A stretch of DNA of 64,000 bases, taken from NCBI GenBank assembly GCA_947683625.1, contig CANTUR010000057.1:2044501-2108500 (forward strand). The letters are read 5' to 3'. How positions within the stretch are numbered: position 1 is the stretch's first letter; every line of letters begins with the position of its first letter. The notes under the pieces are model-generated. The model did not search any database and was not told where the DNA came from. It saw only the letters and a program-made list of their open reading frames with translations. Below, piece after piece: positions 25,290-37,410 of this stretch. The position numbers and the translations under genes were made by a program. The stretch comes from Mallotus nudiflorus. Lineage: Eukaryota > Streptophyta > Magnoliopsida > Malpighiales > Euphorbiaceae.

Positions 25290-25732
25290 TGATAACTCTG
25301 AATTGAATCTCTTATTATGGAACCTGCATCGATAAGAAGAACGTGTGAAGGGATGGAGTTTCCCCCACAAACATGCCAAAGATTAAGTCAGTATTTATAT
25401 GAAGAAGTAATAATAAAGCAAATAAAGTATAATAGAAAGATGTTGAATGACCGTGGATGATGAGATGATGGCATCACGACTTGATGTATAGTATGAGAAT
25501 ATGAGAATGAATGATCTCTCCCCCTTCATGAGATGTATATACAGGAGAAATTATATATAAACATGAGAAGAATATAATTCTTTGGTCTTATAAGATTGCT
25601 TTGATTTTATAAGATTGCTTTGATTAAAAGAGAATAGACTTTTTTTATAAAATAATCTTCCTAATTGAATAATATTTCTTTTTTGAAGAACAATAATCCT
25701 TATTAGAATAAGAATATGAATACGAGATATCA
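25290..25732 (-). repeat. E2 5' LTR
   Basis: On the minus strand it starts TGATATCTCG and ends GTTATCA, followed inward by the primer-binding-like AGTGGCATTGTCTGTGGGA. It is 443 bp, somewhat shorter than the E1 LTR. Confidence 0.8.
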
Positions 25733-25742
25733 AGAGTTATTA

Positions 25743-27457
25743 GATAGATTTCTAGAAAGCATGTATATTAAGTAATTGATTAGCTAAGAAAATCTTTTTC
25801 TTGTTGAAAGAGTATTATTTTTTGAAATTTAAAAAAAAAACTAGAAAATAATCTTTGAACAAAATTGCATAAAAATAACAACTAGTGTAGACTAATTAAA
25901 GATTTTTGTGGTCAAACGTTTCTCGAAGGTCAAGCAAAATCAATGATCTAATTCCACGAAAGCAAAAGCAACGACGTCGTATAAAACGTCACAAGATGCT
26001 TGCTACCACCTCATAATTGTCTAATCCAACGGCTATAGATAATTTCAAAGTTGTCAAATATAAAATCATCACAATTTAAGTTCCTCTTTTCACACACATA
26101 CGTTTGAATTTATTGCCAATAGGGCAAAAAACGAAAAATAAAAATATTAAAAATTGGTATTATCATTTAATAATGAAGAAGACGCATTGCAAGTTGATGC
26201 ATAAAAAAGTTCAATCAATTTTGAAGAAAAAAGGAAAAATGTCAATGTCCTCAAGCATTTTTTTCACCCTATTGGCTATTTGTAGGTTCTAATAATTGAA
26301 CATTATCTTTTGTGTCTTTTCTTCTAGATTTAGCTTGTGGACAAATAGCTATACGGCTGTAAATGCATGATGTTAGAAGTTGATAAAAAATCAATTCAAC
26401 TCATATATTAAAATTTATTTAATAAATGAATCGATATACAATTATATAAAATTCGGTTTATAAATTTCACAAATAAATTTGAATATAAATTTATAAGTTA
26501 ATTTTAAATTTTAAATTTTAATAATTTAATTTTAGAGTTATAATATAAAAACTTTTATTGTCAAAAATATTTAAAAAAATATGTTATTAAAATAAAATTT
26601 TTATTTTTATTAAAAATATTATAATTTATTTTTAATTTTTTAATATATAATTTTAATTTATAGTTTACATTTTTAAAAAATTTGTAAACTCGTTTAAATT
26701 CGCAGATAACTCAAATACCAAGTAAAATAGTAAACTCTACTCAATTATAAATGAATTAAGTCTAAACTAATTAAAATTCAATTCAGCTAAGCTCGATTAT
26801 ACTCCTAATTAACTACATGTGAATTTAAAAAATTTTAATTATTAGTTAATTTAACTATCTTAATATAAAATTCTAAGTATCAACATTTGTGATTGGTGAA
26901 ATTAGCTTGGTAGATATTCCTAAGTTCTAGATGAGATTTTGACAACTTTTTTTTTTATTATTATTTCTTAATGGATAAGCAATTAAGATAAAATAGTTAT
27001 ACTATTTTTATTGTAATGTTTCAAATAAATAATTGAGTTTTTATGTATATATAAATACAATAATAATAAAATTGAATAAGTACTGATAAGATTTGAATAT
27101 AAAATTTTATATTTTATTTTTACCATTAAATAGATGAAATAATTGAAATATTGATGAATCATTTTACAAAAAGAAAATTATGTTATTTTACATTAAATGA
27201 AATTTAATTGTATAAATTAATAATGATATAATTTAAAAATTTATGCATCAAAATGTTTTTGAAAAAATTAATCACTAAATTATTCAAATTTATTATATGT
27301 TAACCTTAATTAACTTCTAGAATATAATTGAAGAAAAAAATAAAACTATATATTAATTTTCAAATACATAACATAGACATTGACATGATCCATTCAAATT
27401 TTTTAAAAAATAAAGATGTTAGATTTGACTCATTTGTAACCATGAAAGGAAACATAT

Positions 27458-27491
<34 letters not shown>

Positions 27492-28640
27492 TCCTTCATT
27501 TGTAATCTAATAGATCAAGTAATAGACATTATAAAATAAGATTATATGTTCGATCATATTCTTATTTGACTGTTCAATTGTTATCGTTAAAGAAAAATAA
27601 TAATAATAATAACATCATGAGATACCCATATCTAATTGATAACATAAAAATGAAAGAGTGAGAAGGTAAAGGGACTTGGTAAATTGAGGCAGGTTATCCC
27701 GTTTGGTAAATTGAGTGCACGTATGTATCCCTTGTAAAAATGGAACACACAACAGAATAGAAAGAAACTTACATTTCTCACGTGAAGTTGCATATGCAGC
27801 TGCTTGTTTCATTTTCAGTGCAGCCATCAATATACACCGTTTACATTTCCCAAAATTAACATAGAACTATCTCAACTCGGACAAAATGATTATAAAACGA
27901 CAACATATATAAACAAATAAACGTCTGTCTATCGATTAAAATAATAAAAAATTTAATCAAATACTGAATAATCAAATAACAAAAACTCTATAATTAAATT
28001 AAAATATTTTTAAATAAAATTTTAAATTGAAATTTCATGTAAAAAAAATTATGGAATTAGCTGAAACTCACTAAATTATCAAAAATCATTATACCAAAAT
28101 AAATTTACTGATATTAATCTTGTTTTTTTGTTTGTTTCTATCTAAAAAATACAAATCTTAACATGAGTTAATGACTTGACGTAATATAGTACAATAATGT
28201 TATTCAATATATAATTAACAGATGAACCAGTCGTTGCCAGCCACGTACTTGAAAAACTCTAAGTCAAAAACATCTCCCATGTAAAGAAAACGTACATTTT
28301 CGAGGTCACAAGAGACTGCGCACGTGCTCTATCCAATTTCCCTTCTTGTTACAATGAACATATGAAAATTCACTGTCAATATTACACATAATGCCCCTAA
28401 CCTTGAAGTCACAGATTCATAAAATCACCCAAAATCTAGCTACTCTTTGATTGCGGGTCATCCAAGTATCTCTCCTACAGAATCTTCTTTTTAATTTAAG
28501 ATCTTCTTGTTGGTTTATTTCTAACCATAATTAATACCCATTTCTCTATAATCCACACCACCTTCCTAGAAGTTTACATTTTTTTCTAATCCAATCACTT
28601 TCCGGGAAACCATCTTCTTCCCCACTTGACAAAAAATTTC
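25743..28640. other. AT-rich intergenic DNA between the element nest and the VQ gene
   Basis: No gene or RNA recognised. It holds a (TAA)n microsatellite at about 27459-27490. Stretches at about 26390-26810 consist of degenerate Tyr/Phe/Asn-coding AT-rich words and may be old MITE remains. The last few hundred bases are presumably the promoter of the VQ gene; they contain one TTGAC-type W-box core on the minus strand (about 28263) and an ACGT core in CCACGTAC (about 28240). Confidence 0.55.
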
Positions 28641-28655
28641 TACTTCCGTACTCAT

Positions 28656-28662
28656 TATTTAA
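28656..28662 (+). promoter_or_regulatory. TATA-like box of the VQ gene
   Basis: TATTTAA lies 91-97 bp before the start codon. The interval to the ATG is pyrimidine-rich and free of upstream ATGs. Confidence 0.45.
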
Positions 28663-28752
28663 ACCCTACCAAGTTGGTCTAGCACACCCACATCATCAAT
28701 TCACTAAGAAAACAAACACATAAAGATTTCTGGGTTTTGGCTTTTCTTGGTC

Positions 28753-29160
28753 ATGGATGTACTTGGTGTTAATAAGAGCGGCAAGAAGCAATCAAAAAGA
28801 GGTAAAAAGGGCATCAAGGTTGTGTATATCTCTAGCCCTATGAAAGTTCAGACTAGTGCATCAAAATTTAGGGCTCTTGTTCAAGAACTCACAGGAAAAG
28901 ACTCCGATGCTGCAAGATTCATGGATGGTAACAACAATGGCATTCTTGATCGCAGGGCCGTTGATGATGATGATGAGCAAAGATCAGGAATCCTTCCTTC
29001 GATGAGTTCTTACAATGATTCATCATCTTCTCCTGGGTCGGATTCGAACATTTTCGAGCCATTTGATAGATTTTTGCCACCCATGATGGAGGGAAGTTTC
29101 TTGAGCATGTTTCAATCAAATTTTCCTCACGAATCATTTCAGCTAGACGTATTTAACTAG
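28753..29160 (+). CDS. SIB1: VQ-motif protein, sigma factor binding protein 1-like
   Basis: A single-exon gene for 135 residues. The first in-frame ATG after an ATG-free leader is taken as the start. Residues 8-22 are Lys/Arg-rich (nuclear localisation signal or part of a plastid transit region). A conserved block IKVVYISSPMKV (21-32) leads to the VQ motif FRALVQELTG (39-48), followed by an acidic, Ser-rich C-terminal part. This order is characteristic of the SIB1/SIB2 branch of plant VQ proteins. In Arabidopsis these bind the plastid RNA polymerase sigma factor SIG1 and act in the nucleus as co-activators of WRKY33 in defence. The VQ core binds the WRKY domain. Intron-less structure is usual for the family. 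The family is clear; the assignment to SIB1 rather than another close VQ member is inferred. Confidence 0.88.
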   Translation: MDVLGVNKSGKKQSKRGKKGIKVVYISSPMKVQTSASKFRALVQELTGKDSDAARFMDGNNNGILDRRAVDDDDEQRSGILPSMSSYNDSSSSPGSDSNIFEPFDRFLPPMMEGSFLSMFQSNFPHESFQLDVFN

Positions 29161-29227
29161 AAGCTTTTAGCTGGCTACGTGTATGCGTTGTGAGCTCTTT
29201 TTGAGCTTTCTTTTGGTTTTGTCATTC

Positions 29228-29228
<1 letters not shown>

Positions 29229-29278
<50 letters not shown>

Positions 29279-29287
29279 CTCTCTCTT
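29229..29287. repeat. (AT)n/(CT)n compound microsatellite
   Basis: About 22 AT units followed by about 7 CT units, 70 bp after the VQ stop codon and so probably in its 3' UTR. Confidence 0.95.
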
Positions 29288-29289
29288 CT

Positions 29290-32015
29290 ATATATACATG
29301 TATGTATGTAAATTATATGTATACAAATAGTTTAGATTAAGCTTTTCTTGAAATTTTCTATTACAATTTTGATGTGGAGATATAGTGTCAGCTTTGTTCT
29401 TCTTTGCTCTTACATCTTCATGTTCATTATTAATTACCATATTTTTGCCCTTCTTAATTTTATTTCATGAACAGAATTTATTATTAAAAGTACAACACGA
29501 AAGAAAGAAAACAAAGCTTTAACTAAAAATGTTGAAATCTTTGACTTGATTTTTTGTTTTCATTTTGTGGATTGCTTCCTACTTTATAAAATCATTGACA
29601 ATAATCCCTTGTTTTAGTAGAATTGATCAATATAAAACTTGTAATAATTAATATTGAAATCTTAATTTGACTGGTTTTCCTTTTAAGACTATGAACATTT
29701 ATTTAAATTTTTAATTTGAGACAAATCTTCGTATTCTCTTCATGGGGATAAATTTCTTGAATAAGAACTAACAATTTTTGGATGGTATAGTACGAAATTA
29801 TTATCATTTAAACGTGGTTTTAGAATTGAATCGTGATATATATCTAGTTAAATTAAATTAATTAAAATTTAATAAATTTCAAATACTAATCACTTAAAAT
29901 GAATTTTTTTTAGAAGAAAGAAGAAAAAAAAAAAGAAACGAGAAAACTAAGGAATTAAAGAATATATATCTATTGACCCAATAAAAAGAATATATATCTG
30001 GAGTGGTCCTTGCTCTCTAGTGAGTGGATACAATTAATTTATGAAAACTAGCTATAGGGCAATTTGTGAGGTGACCTAATTGGCTACTTGTTCTTTGGAT
30101 TTTTGAAATGAAAGTTGATGCCTGCCGCTCGCCTAAGGGCCCTAACATATATTTATATAGTGGCGGCTGTATAGGCTGTCTGTGTGTGTTATTTTCATGT
30201 TCGTTATCATTAGCTTTACTTTTAATCAAAGTTTTGCTTCCATCTTCATCCTAATGCTAATGGTGCCACTGATATTTGTTAATATAAATGGACTACTATG
30301 TATTAATATATAAGTTTCGTACGCTATAGGATATTTCGCAACCTCTTCCACATTTATTTGTACATTTAAATAATTTTCTTTGAGAAGCAAATAAAAAAAT
30401 ATATATACTTTATTAATATTTATTAATTCAAATAGCGAAAAGTCCTCAATTTTATTATTTAAAAGTTCAGATTCAATTTTCACATATAAAAAATAGATGG
30501 TGGAAGAATTTTAATTTCGTTATAAAATTTACTCAAACTCTAAATTGATTAAAATTTGTATAATTATCAAATATTGACAGCATTATATAAAAAAAAATCA
30601 CTTTTTCATTATAATATTTTGATGCTTATATATATATATATAAATAAGCTATAGTTGTTGCACTTGCATTACCTTAATTAAGTGATTTTCTTTTGCTTTT
30701 TGAAATAACACAATGGTGTACTTAAATGTATAATTTAAAAAATTCATTTTAAAAAAATCCTATTATTGACCTAAATTAACATATGAGAGAATTACTCACA
30801 ATTAGACAAAAAAAAATCTACAAAAGGATTATTTTTCATTATGTTGTTTGTGAATGAATTTTAGTAAATTTGAATTATTATACAAAAAATATAAATTTTT
30901 TTCTGATATGCTTTTAATAGATTTTTTAGTCTAAATGGACTAAATTGCACAATTTTTTTTTTTAAGTTATAGATAAATAAATTTACCTTAATTCACAGCC
31001 CAAAACAAGAACAAACAAAAGAGAGCTCTACAAGAAGATAGATGGTAACGCACATGCATTAGACTCTTTCTTTTCAAGCAACGGTCATAAGTGAACACGA
31101 GCACATGCTACAAGCAACTACATGTGCTTAGACGAGGTTAGGCTGCACGACCACGGGAATAAAGACATGAAAAACTAGGTATGAACACAGAAAAATGATT
31201 TTATTGAGAAAATATATGAAACGAATACTGACATCAATTTATAAATATAAAAAAATGTAAGAGTTAATTTATAAATATAAAAATTTATAAAATTCATTTT
31301 ATATAATTAGATTTAATTTAAAAATATACTTTTTATAGTTAGTAATATTTTTTAACACTAAAAATAATGCTAAAACACATATATATATATATAATCATGT
31401 TATCTTATTACATAAATAAAATCATAACACTTTAACTTTACTCAATTTTTCAATAACAAATAAGTAATTGACCATAAGTAAAATTAACAATAAAATCATA
31501 ATATTCATAAACAATATTAATATATCAAAATTTTATTCATAAAATTTATTAGTAATTTCAATTTATAGAATATTTTACTTAATTAATATTTTCACTCTCA
31601 ATGTTCTTATTGACATTTTTATTGTCTCTAATTTTGATTTATTCAATGATAAAAGATACATATATTTAAAAGGGACACATGTATTATTTAAAAAAAAAAA
31701 ATAGTCCATGCATTTTTTTTATTTTCGAAAACATCCCACAATATATCAGATAAGTTCTCAAGGCCTATCAATGTTGAAAAATATATCCCACACGAGACAT
31801 GGCTCTTCGTATAAGTGTCAGTGCAACAAAGGTTAAGATAGAAGACAATCAAGACCAAAACATAGATTGAACAAGCCCATCAAATAACGAAAGACATAAA
31901 CAGTACAACTAGTTATGCTGGGCTTCGGCTTTTGTGTCGGTCAGTTCCGAGTGTATGTAACACATAAATAAATAAATGTCATATGGTGAAATCGGATAGT
32001 CAACTATATCCCAAA
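29290..32015. other. AT-rich intergenic DNA
   Basis: No exon structure that I can support. Two less AT-rich islands, at about 30000-30230 and about 31010-31180, read like transcribed sequence (mixed composition, GC near 45 percent in parts) but give no recognisable protein or RNA fold. They could be fragments of a non-coding transcript or of an old element. Confidence 0.5.
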
Positions 32016-32025
32016 TCAATATTAA

Positions 32026-32802
32026 TTTTGTTTTCCTAATAGAATTTTTTTATTTTAAATTTAAATCATATTGAATTTTATTTTAAAAATTTTTACAATT
32101 AAATTTTATAAATTAAATCAAAATTAATTTTAATGGTTAATTAATAAAAATATTTAGAGTAATAAATAAATTGATAATTTTTTAAATATATATATATCAT
32201 CCATTTATAAAATTTTCAAAAATTGTAAGCCTACAAGCTAAGTTTTTGTTTTTTAAGAAAATTTTAAATTTTCTTAAAAATTTATTTAAATTTTTTTATG
32301 AACCTAAAACTTTCTAAAATTTTACAATTAAGTGACATACATATAAAAAAAAAATCATCAATTTACTTCATTAATTTAAATAATTTTTTATTAGTCAACT
32401 ATTAAAATTAAATTAATGATAAATTTTTATTATTGAATTGTTAAAATTAAATTATGAATACAATAGATGAATTTTTCATATGTAAATCACTTAATTCTAC
32501 AGTTCTAAAAAATTTTAAATCTAAACAAGCTAAAAAATTTTAGAAATTAAAAAAATAATTTTAAATTTTTTTCTAACAATTATTATATAGACTTAAAATT
32601 TTTACAACTTTATAATTAGATGGTATATATTTTAAAAAAAATTATCAATTTTATATATTAATCTAAATAATTTTTCATTAGTTAACCATTAAAATTCAAA
32701 TTTTACGTAACTTATAAAACTTAATTGTAAGATTTTTTAATATTGCGTTATATATGATCCATTTTTTTTAATAGTTCCTATTAGGAAAACAAAACTTCAA
32801 AA
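32026..32802. mobile_element. Non-autonomous Mutator-like (MULE) element with long terminal inverted repeats
   Basis: A 777-bp segment flanked by a perfect 10-bp target-site duplication, tcaatattaa (32016-32025 and 32803-32812). The two ends are inverted copies: the left begins TTTTGTTTTCCTAATAG, and the right, read on the other strand, begins TTTTGAAGTTTTGTTTTCC. The left copy lost a short piece between two TTTTG words. Similarity between the arms continues inward for 200 bp or more, for example the AATTTTAATGGTTAA block near 32132 and near 32680. Long inverted repeats and 9-11-bp duplications are the signature of Mutator-like elements. There is no transposase ORF. Confidence 0.78.
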
Positions 32803-33092
32803 TCAATATTAACTTAAGAATATAATTGAAGATCCAATTTGACCTTTTGACCAATAAATAAATACTAGTAAATCTAAGAGTACATTAATAATGATGGACA
32901 CTTCAAATACAAGCAAAAATACAACATCAATAAAATAAAAGTGTTGTTAATAATCATTATGTGAAATTCTAAAAAAAAAAATTAGTGATCGAGTTTTTAT
33001 AAGAGATAATAATCTATGATTTTTTTATATAAACAAATTGAATTTTGTATTTTAAAATATTTTTCAAATTTAGCGTTCATTATATCACTTTT

Positions 33093-33094
<2 letters not shown>

Positions 33095-33127
<33 letters not shown>

Positions 33128-33140
33128 GTTATTATTATTA
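33095..33140. repeat. (ATT)n microsatellite
   Basis: About 15 ATT units with one ATTGTT interruption. Confidence 0.95.
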
Positions 33141-33371
33141 TAATGATGATGGAGTGTGTTTATAGCATGATCTCTTCTTAACTAAAAAATTCAGATGTTT
33201 GACGATGGGTGTGGGTATGAAGACGATTCGCACATCATAATTAGTAGTATTTGACTTTTACTTCCAAATAGAAATGTGTTAGGTTCAAAGAAAAATGATA
33301 GTTTTGAATTATTAATTTATACAATAGCTTTTTGTTTTGAAATATTGTGTGTTTTTTTTAACCGAATATAG

Positions 33372-36300
33372 TGTCTTGAGTTTTTAAAAAATTTTAAACT
33401 GTATCGGAATATATAGTGTTAATAATTTTTATATATATTTATTTATGATTATTTGATGAGTTTGTTATTTATTAAGTCATTTTTAATTATTTTTATTATT
33501 TTTAAGTCCTTTATATAAAATTTTTCCGAGAATTTTATTTTCGGAAAAATTAAAACATAAATAATTAAATATTAATTATTTTAAGTAGTTTTATGAATTT
33601 ACATGAGTTTATGCATGATTTTAAAGTGTCAAATAAAATTTATATACGTACATGCATTTAAATTAAATTAGGGTTTATTTAATTAAATTAAATTATATTA
33701 TATAGTTTTAATATTAATTAATTAAGTGTGTATATATGTATATGTGTATATATATTATTAAAATAAGTGTGTGGTGCATATTTATTGTGTATATTATATT
33801 ATATATTAAAATAATATAAGATAAGATATATATATACATATATACATATAATATTATTACCTAATATAAAGTTTGATATATTTACGAAAGTGCCATTCTG
33901 CCTTCCTCTCCTTCCCCGATCGATCTCCCTTCCCTCCGGCCACTGCAACATCGTTTTCTTCCTGTCACTGTGTCCTCCAGCGTGCCACCTTCCCTTACAG
34001 CCATTCCCGACGTCTCAAGTTTTCTTCTTCGGTGTGGTTTGGCTGGATTTTCAGTGAGTTGTCGAAAGTTGCCATTAACATCGTTCAAGCACTTTCCGGC
34101 CACCGTTTTCGAGCCCCACTGGTCTCTATCTCTTTCTTGAGCTCCGGTGAGTGCATTTCCAAGTTTTGTTTCACTTAAAATGGTCTAGATTTCCCTAGGT
34201 TTCGATTTTTCATTTTCGGCCTATTAGGATTTTTTTATTTTTTTGAGCTTTGATTTGGCTGATTCATGAAAACTTCCTTCACAAACATTGATCCTTGTAG
34301 CTTAATCTAGCTCTGTGAATTTTTGTAGAATTTTTGGAAATTATTTTTATTTTTGTGAATTTTTTATTATTTTATTAATATTTTCTAATTTTTGGAAATT
34401 AATTAATTAAATTATGAAATTGTGTTTTATGGTGTTTATAGGTGTTGAAATGCATTTTAGAAATTTATTTGTAATTTCTATGATTTTTATATAATTATTT
34501 TGAATTTATTTAGTTTATGTAATTTTTGGAAAATTAGGTTAATTATGTGTTTTATTGAAATTAATTGGTTAATTGAGTATATTTATTTATATTATTGAAT
34601 TATATGTTGAGAAATTTAATTTTGAGTAATTATACTATTTTTGGTGAATTTTTTATTAATTTTAGGGAATTTACATAACTAGGGGTATTTTGGTAATTTG
34701 ATACTAAATTGGCTAAAAATGTAATTAAATTGGTTTTAATAGTTATTTGAGATATAAAAATGATTTCTACAAATTATTTAGTATTTTTAACTAATTAAAA
34801 CTATTTTTCGTAAATTATTTTTAAATTATATATAATATACTATTTTTCTAAATAAATGGGTTTTTATCGATTTTTAATATGTTTTAGGGTGAATTATGTA
34901 ATTTGGATTTATAAAATGTATTTTAGTCAATATTTATGAATTTATTGAGAATTATCAATTTTTAATAATATTTTATTAAAATTAAGGTTTTTATGCATTT
35001 ATCAATAAAATAATTATTTTTAACGTTTAAATATCTAAATTTCTATATTTTGAGTATTGAAGAGCATTTTTGGTATTTTTCATGTGTTCTATAATTATTT
35101 CGTGAATTGTGAACCTCGGTCGGTGGAATTGTAGTTTGAGAGTCCGACTGAGGGATTGTGAGCCTGTTTCTATTCGAAGTGTGTTTTCTTGCAGGACCGG
35201 CTCTACTCTTTGAGTAGAGAGATGTTGGTTTTACAGGGGAGGTTCTGCCGAATTTTCAGTAAAATTCTCGTAAAACGTGATGTCCAGTCGAATTCTTATT
35301 CTGATTTTGTGTCCGCTATTCTTAGATTGAGTTTTTAGAATGTCAATAGATTTATTCTGATTCATGTTGTCATTTATTTGTTTAGTTGCGCCAAGACCGA
35401 GGTCTAGTGGACCAGGCCCGTCAGACCCGTCTCGAGGAGCGCAATAACAGTGAGTTGTTATCTTATAGATATATGTTATAGGATGCATGTTTTTAGAAAT
35501 GTATGATTTATTTTGGTAAGTTATGCATAAATGATTTAATTATTGCTTAGGTTTATTTTTGGTATATGATTGGTATATTTTTGGTATATTTTAAATTATA
35601 TGCATGTTTATTATGCATTTATATTTAAAATGTTTTTAAGTATAATTATAGTTGATTTCTAGTTTATTTTGTAAATAAATTAAATTTATTTGACGTATAT
35701 ATACTTGAAATATACCTGATTTATTTTGTGGTATATTTCTAGTATATATATGGTTTATGTTGCTATTGTATTTAATATCATAAATCATTTATTTTATGAA
35801 TATATGTTTTATATAATAATGAAGGATATCAATAGAACGTGCTACTTAGTAGGCAGCATTAGGACCGAGTACGTACCGGTATGACGATAGCATTTAGGCT
35901 ATATTATTAACCTATTTATGGATATTGATTGAATTGATTTATATGATGTGAGATGTGATTTGAGAGTGTGATTGTTGGAGCTCGGTTGAAAAAGTGTTTC
36001 AGGGCCAATCACACTAACAGTCAGACTGCTAGAGCTCGGTTGACTTAATGTCTCGGGGCTAGTCTATTATCGAAATGGAACAAATTAAATTATTTGGAAT
36101 AAGTGAGCATGTATAACTAGAGTGTTATCTAACACTATTTGAGGTTATGATTTTCTAGGGTTCTATTTGATCTTTTATATACGGATGTATTTCTTAATAT
36201 TTATATAAAATGATTTTGCTGTATCTGTGTGATTTTGCCTGTATATATATTTATTTTATATACTATTGAATGTGTGCCTTTGTCATTTAGTTATGCATGT

Positions 36301-36776
36301 ATATATATTATAACAATTCGCTCAATGAGGTCTGAATCCCCTCCGTTGACTATTTTTCAAAAGAGTCTATGTCTTCAAACATCAGTTGCAGAGCCATACG
36401 TCGGATTTCTTCTACCCTGGCTTTGCTATGTAATCTGCTTACTTGATGTCATTTTATAATCTAGACAGTGCAATAGTTGTAGTCGGTTGTGAGATTTATG
36501 TATTATGTTTATATGAGATATGTATTTTAAAGATATGTACTGAGTTTTGTATTAAAGGATTATTCATATATGAGGATGAGTTTGTTTGTTTAAACAAGTT
36601 GATGGATTATACTTATTTTATTTATGAGTTTTATTTCTGTTGCAAGTTATTTTATTTATGTTATTATTATTATTGTATGTTTTTTTTTATTTATTTTAAG
36701 GCTTGCTACGGGTTCCGGATTCGAAAGAATTCTCATTCCCTAGCGTCGGTTATAGCCCCTGATTTGGGTCGTGACA
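33372..36776 (+). mobile_element. S2: second 3.4-kb solo LTR of the S1 family
   Basis: It starts TGTCTTGAGTTTTT and ends GGTCGTGACA, flanked by a perfect 5-bp duplication, tatag (33367-33371 and 36777-36781). It matches S1 along its length: the CT-rich leader, the GGACCGGCTCTACTCTTTGA block near 35195 (6207 in S1), the CGTACCGGT block near 35873, and the terminal TAGCGTCGG region. Both copies have the same orientation but different duplications, so they are independent insertions rather than the two LTRs of one element. No internal domain or primer-binding site follows. Open frames inside (for example 33873-34178 and 36443-36781) are not conserved in S1. Confidence 0.82.
33890..34152 (+). promoter_or_regulatory. 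Probable S2 LTR transcription-start region and leader
   Basis: The counterpart of the S1 leader: a TA-rich tract (about 33827-33850) is followed by a CT-rich, GC-rich stretch ending in GTGAGT (34147-34152). Conservation in two copies supports a functional role; the role itself is inferred. Confidence 0.4.
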
Positions 36777-36953
36777 TATAGGTTGCCCTTTTTTGTTAAA
36801 AAAATAATAGAAGATAAATATTATAAAAAGTTATCATACTTTTATTTTATTATAATTATTTTTCATTTTATTATTTCATTAAAAATTATTAATTATTAAA
36901 TTTTATGGATAAAAAATTTAAAATACTATAATAATACTATATGAGATAAAAGG

Positions 36954-37410
36954 TTTTTTTTTTTTACTGACTAAAAAATATCATTAACCAGAGTAAAATA
37001 TAAGGAAGGGAGCAAGATTTTTACAACAAATATAAATTCTATCAAAAAACTCTTACTGTTACAAGATACATCATAAAAAGTAGAAAAAGAAAATATTAGA
37101 AAATAAAAGAAAATAAATCTACAAATACATCGGTACATCAGTGTTACATTAAGAAAATATATAATTTGTCAAATAAAAAAACCAACTTTTGACCAAGAGG
37201 AACTTGAACTTCATATGGTAAATTGAACCAATACTCCAACATTCTCAGCAAACAAATAAGTAAAGCAAAACCCATTTTGCAAATTATCAAGAAAATTTTG
37301 AATAATGGGTAAACCAAATAAAAATTTTCTTAAGGTAAATGTTGTCTCCTTCTCCATTAATGCAAAGCACAAAGTTGATATCATTTTTCCAAGCCCACAA
37401 GTCTCTCATT
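36954..37410 (-). mobile_element. Possible 3' end of a LINE or other poly(A) retrocopy
   Basis: On the minus strand the segment ends in 12 A residues (T run at 36954-36965) directly after a sequence that reads like a 3' UTR. Further upstream on that strand is a degenerate frame with a W-A-W-K-N-D stretch (about 37380-37405) reminiscent of the region near the end of plant L1-type ORF2 proteins. No intact domain and no target-site duplication could be defined, so this is a tentative call. Confidence 0.3.

Larger units (their letters stand above)
12403..25732 (-). mobile_element. E2: second E1-family element, inverted, inserted in the E1 LTR
   Basis: E2 lies in reverse orientation and is bounded by a perfect 5-bp duplication, agagt (12398-12402 and 25733-25737), of E1's own LTR. 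Its 5' LTR is 25290-25732. Its 3' LTR is 12403-12795 plus about 22987-23001, split by the Sirevirus. The internal part (23002-25289, about 2.3 kb) is shorter than that of E1 (about 3.6 kb), so it is an internally deleted or shorter variant. A C-rich run (about 23007-23019) is the polypurine tract on the other strand. The primer-binding-like sequence lies at 25271-25289. There is no coding capacity. A 134-codon + strand frame at 24513-24917 is antisense to the element and resembles nothing I know. Confidence 0.82.

Noticed and set aside
11901..25732. E1 and E2 LTRs as the terminal inverted repeats of one large DNA transposon
   Set aside because: Each LTR also occurs in direct orientation within its own element, with a primer-binding-like site and polypurine tract in the right places, and E2 has its own duplication of E1 sequence.
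33873..34178. 101-codon frame in the GC-rich leader of S2
   Set aside because: The S1 counterpart encodes an unrelated, shorter frame, so the open frame is not under selection; the DNA-level leader is the conserved part.
36443..36781. 112-codon frame at the end of S2
   Set aside because: Tyr/Cys/Phe-rich translation of AT-rich LTR sequence. The matching part of S1 does not keep the frame.
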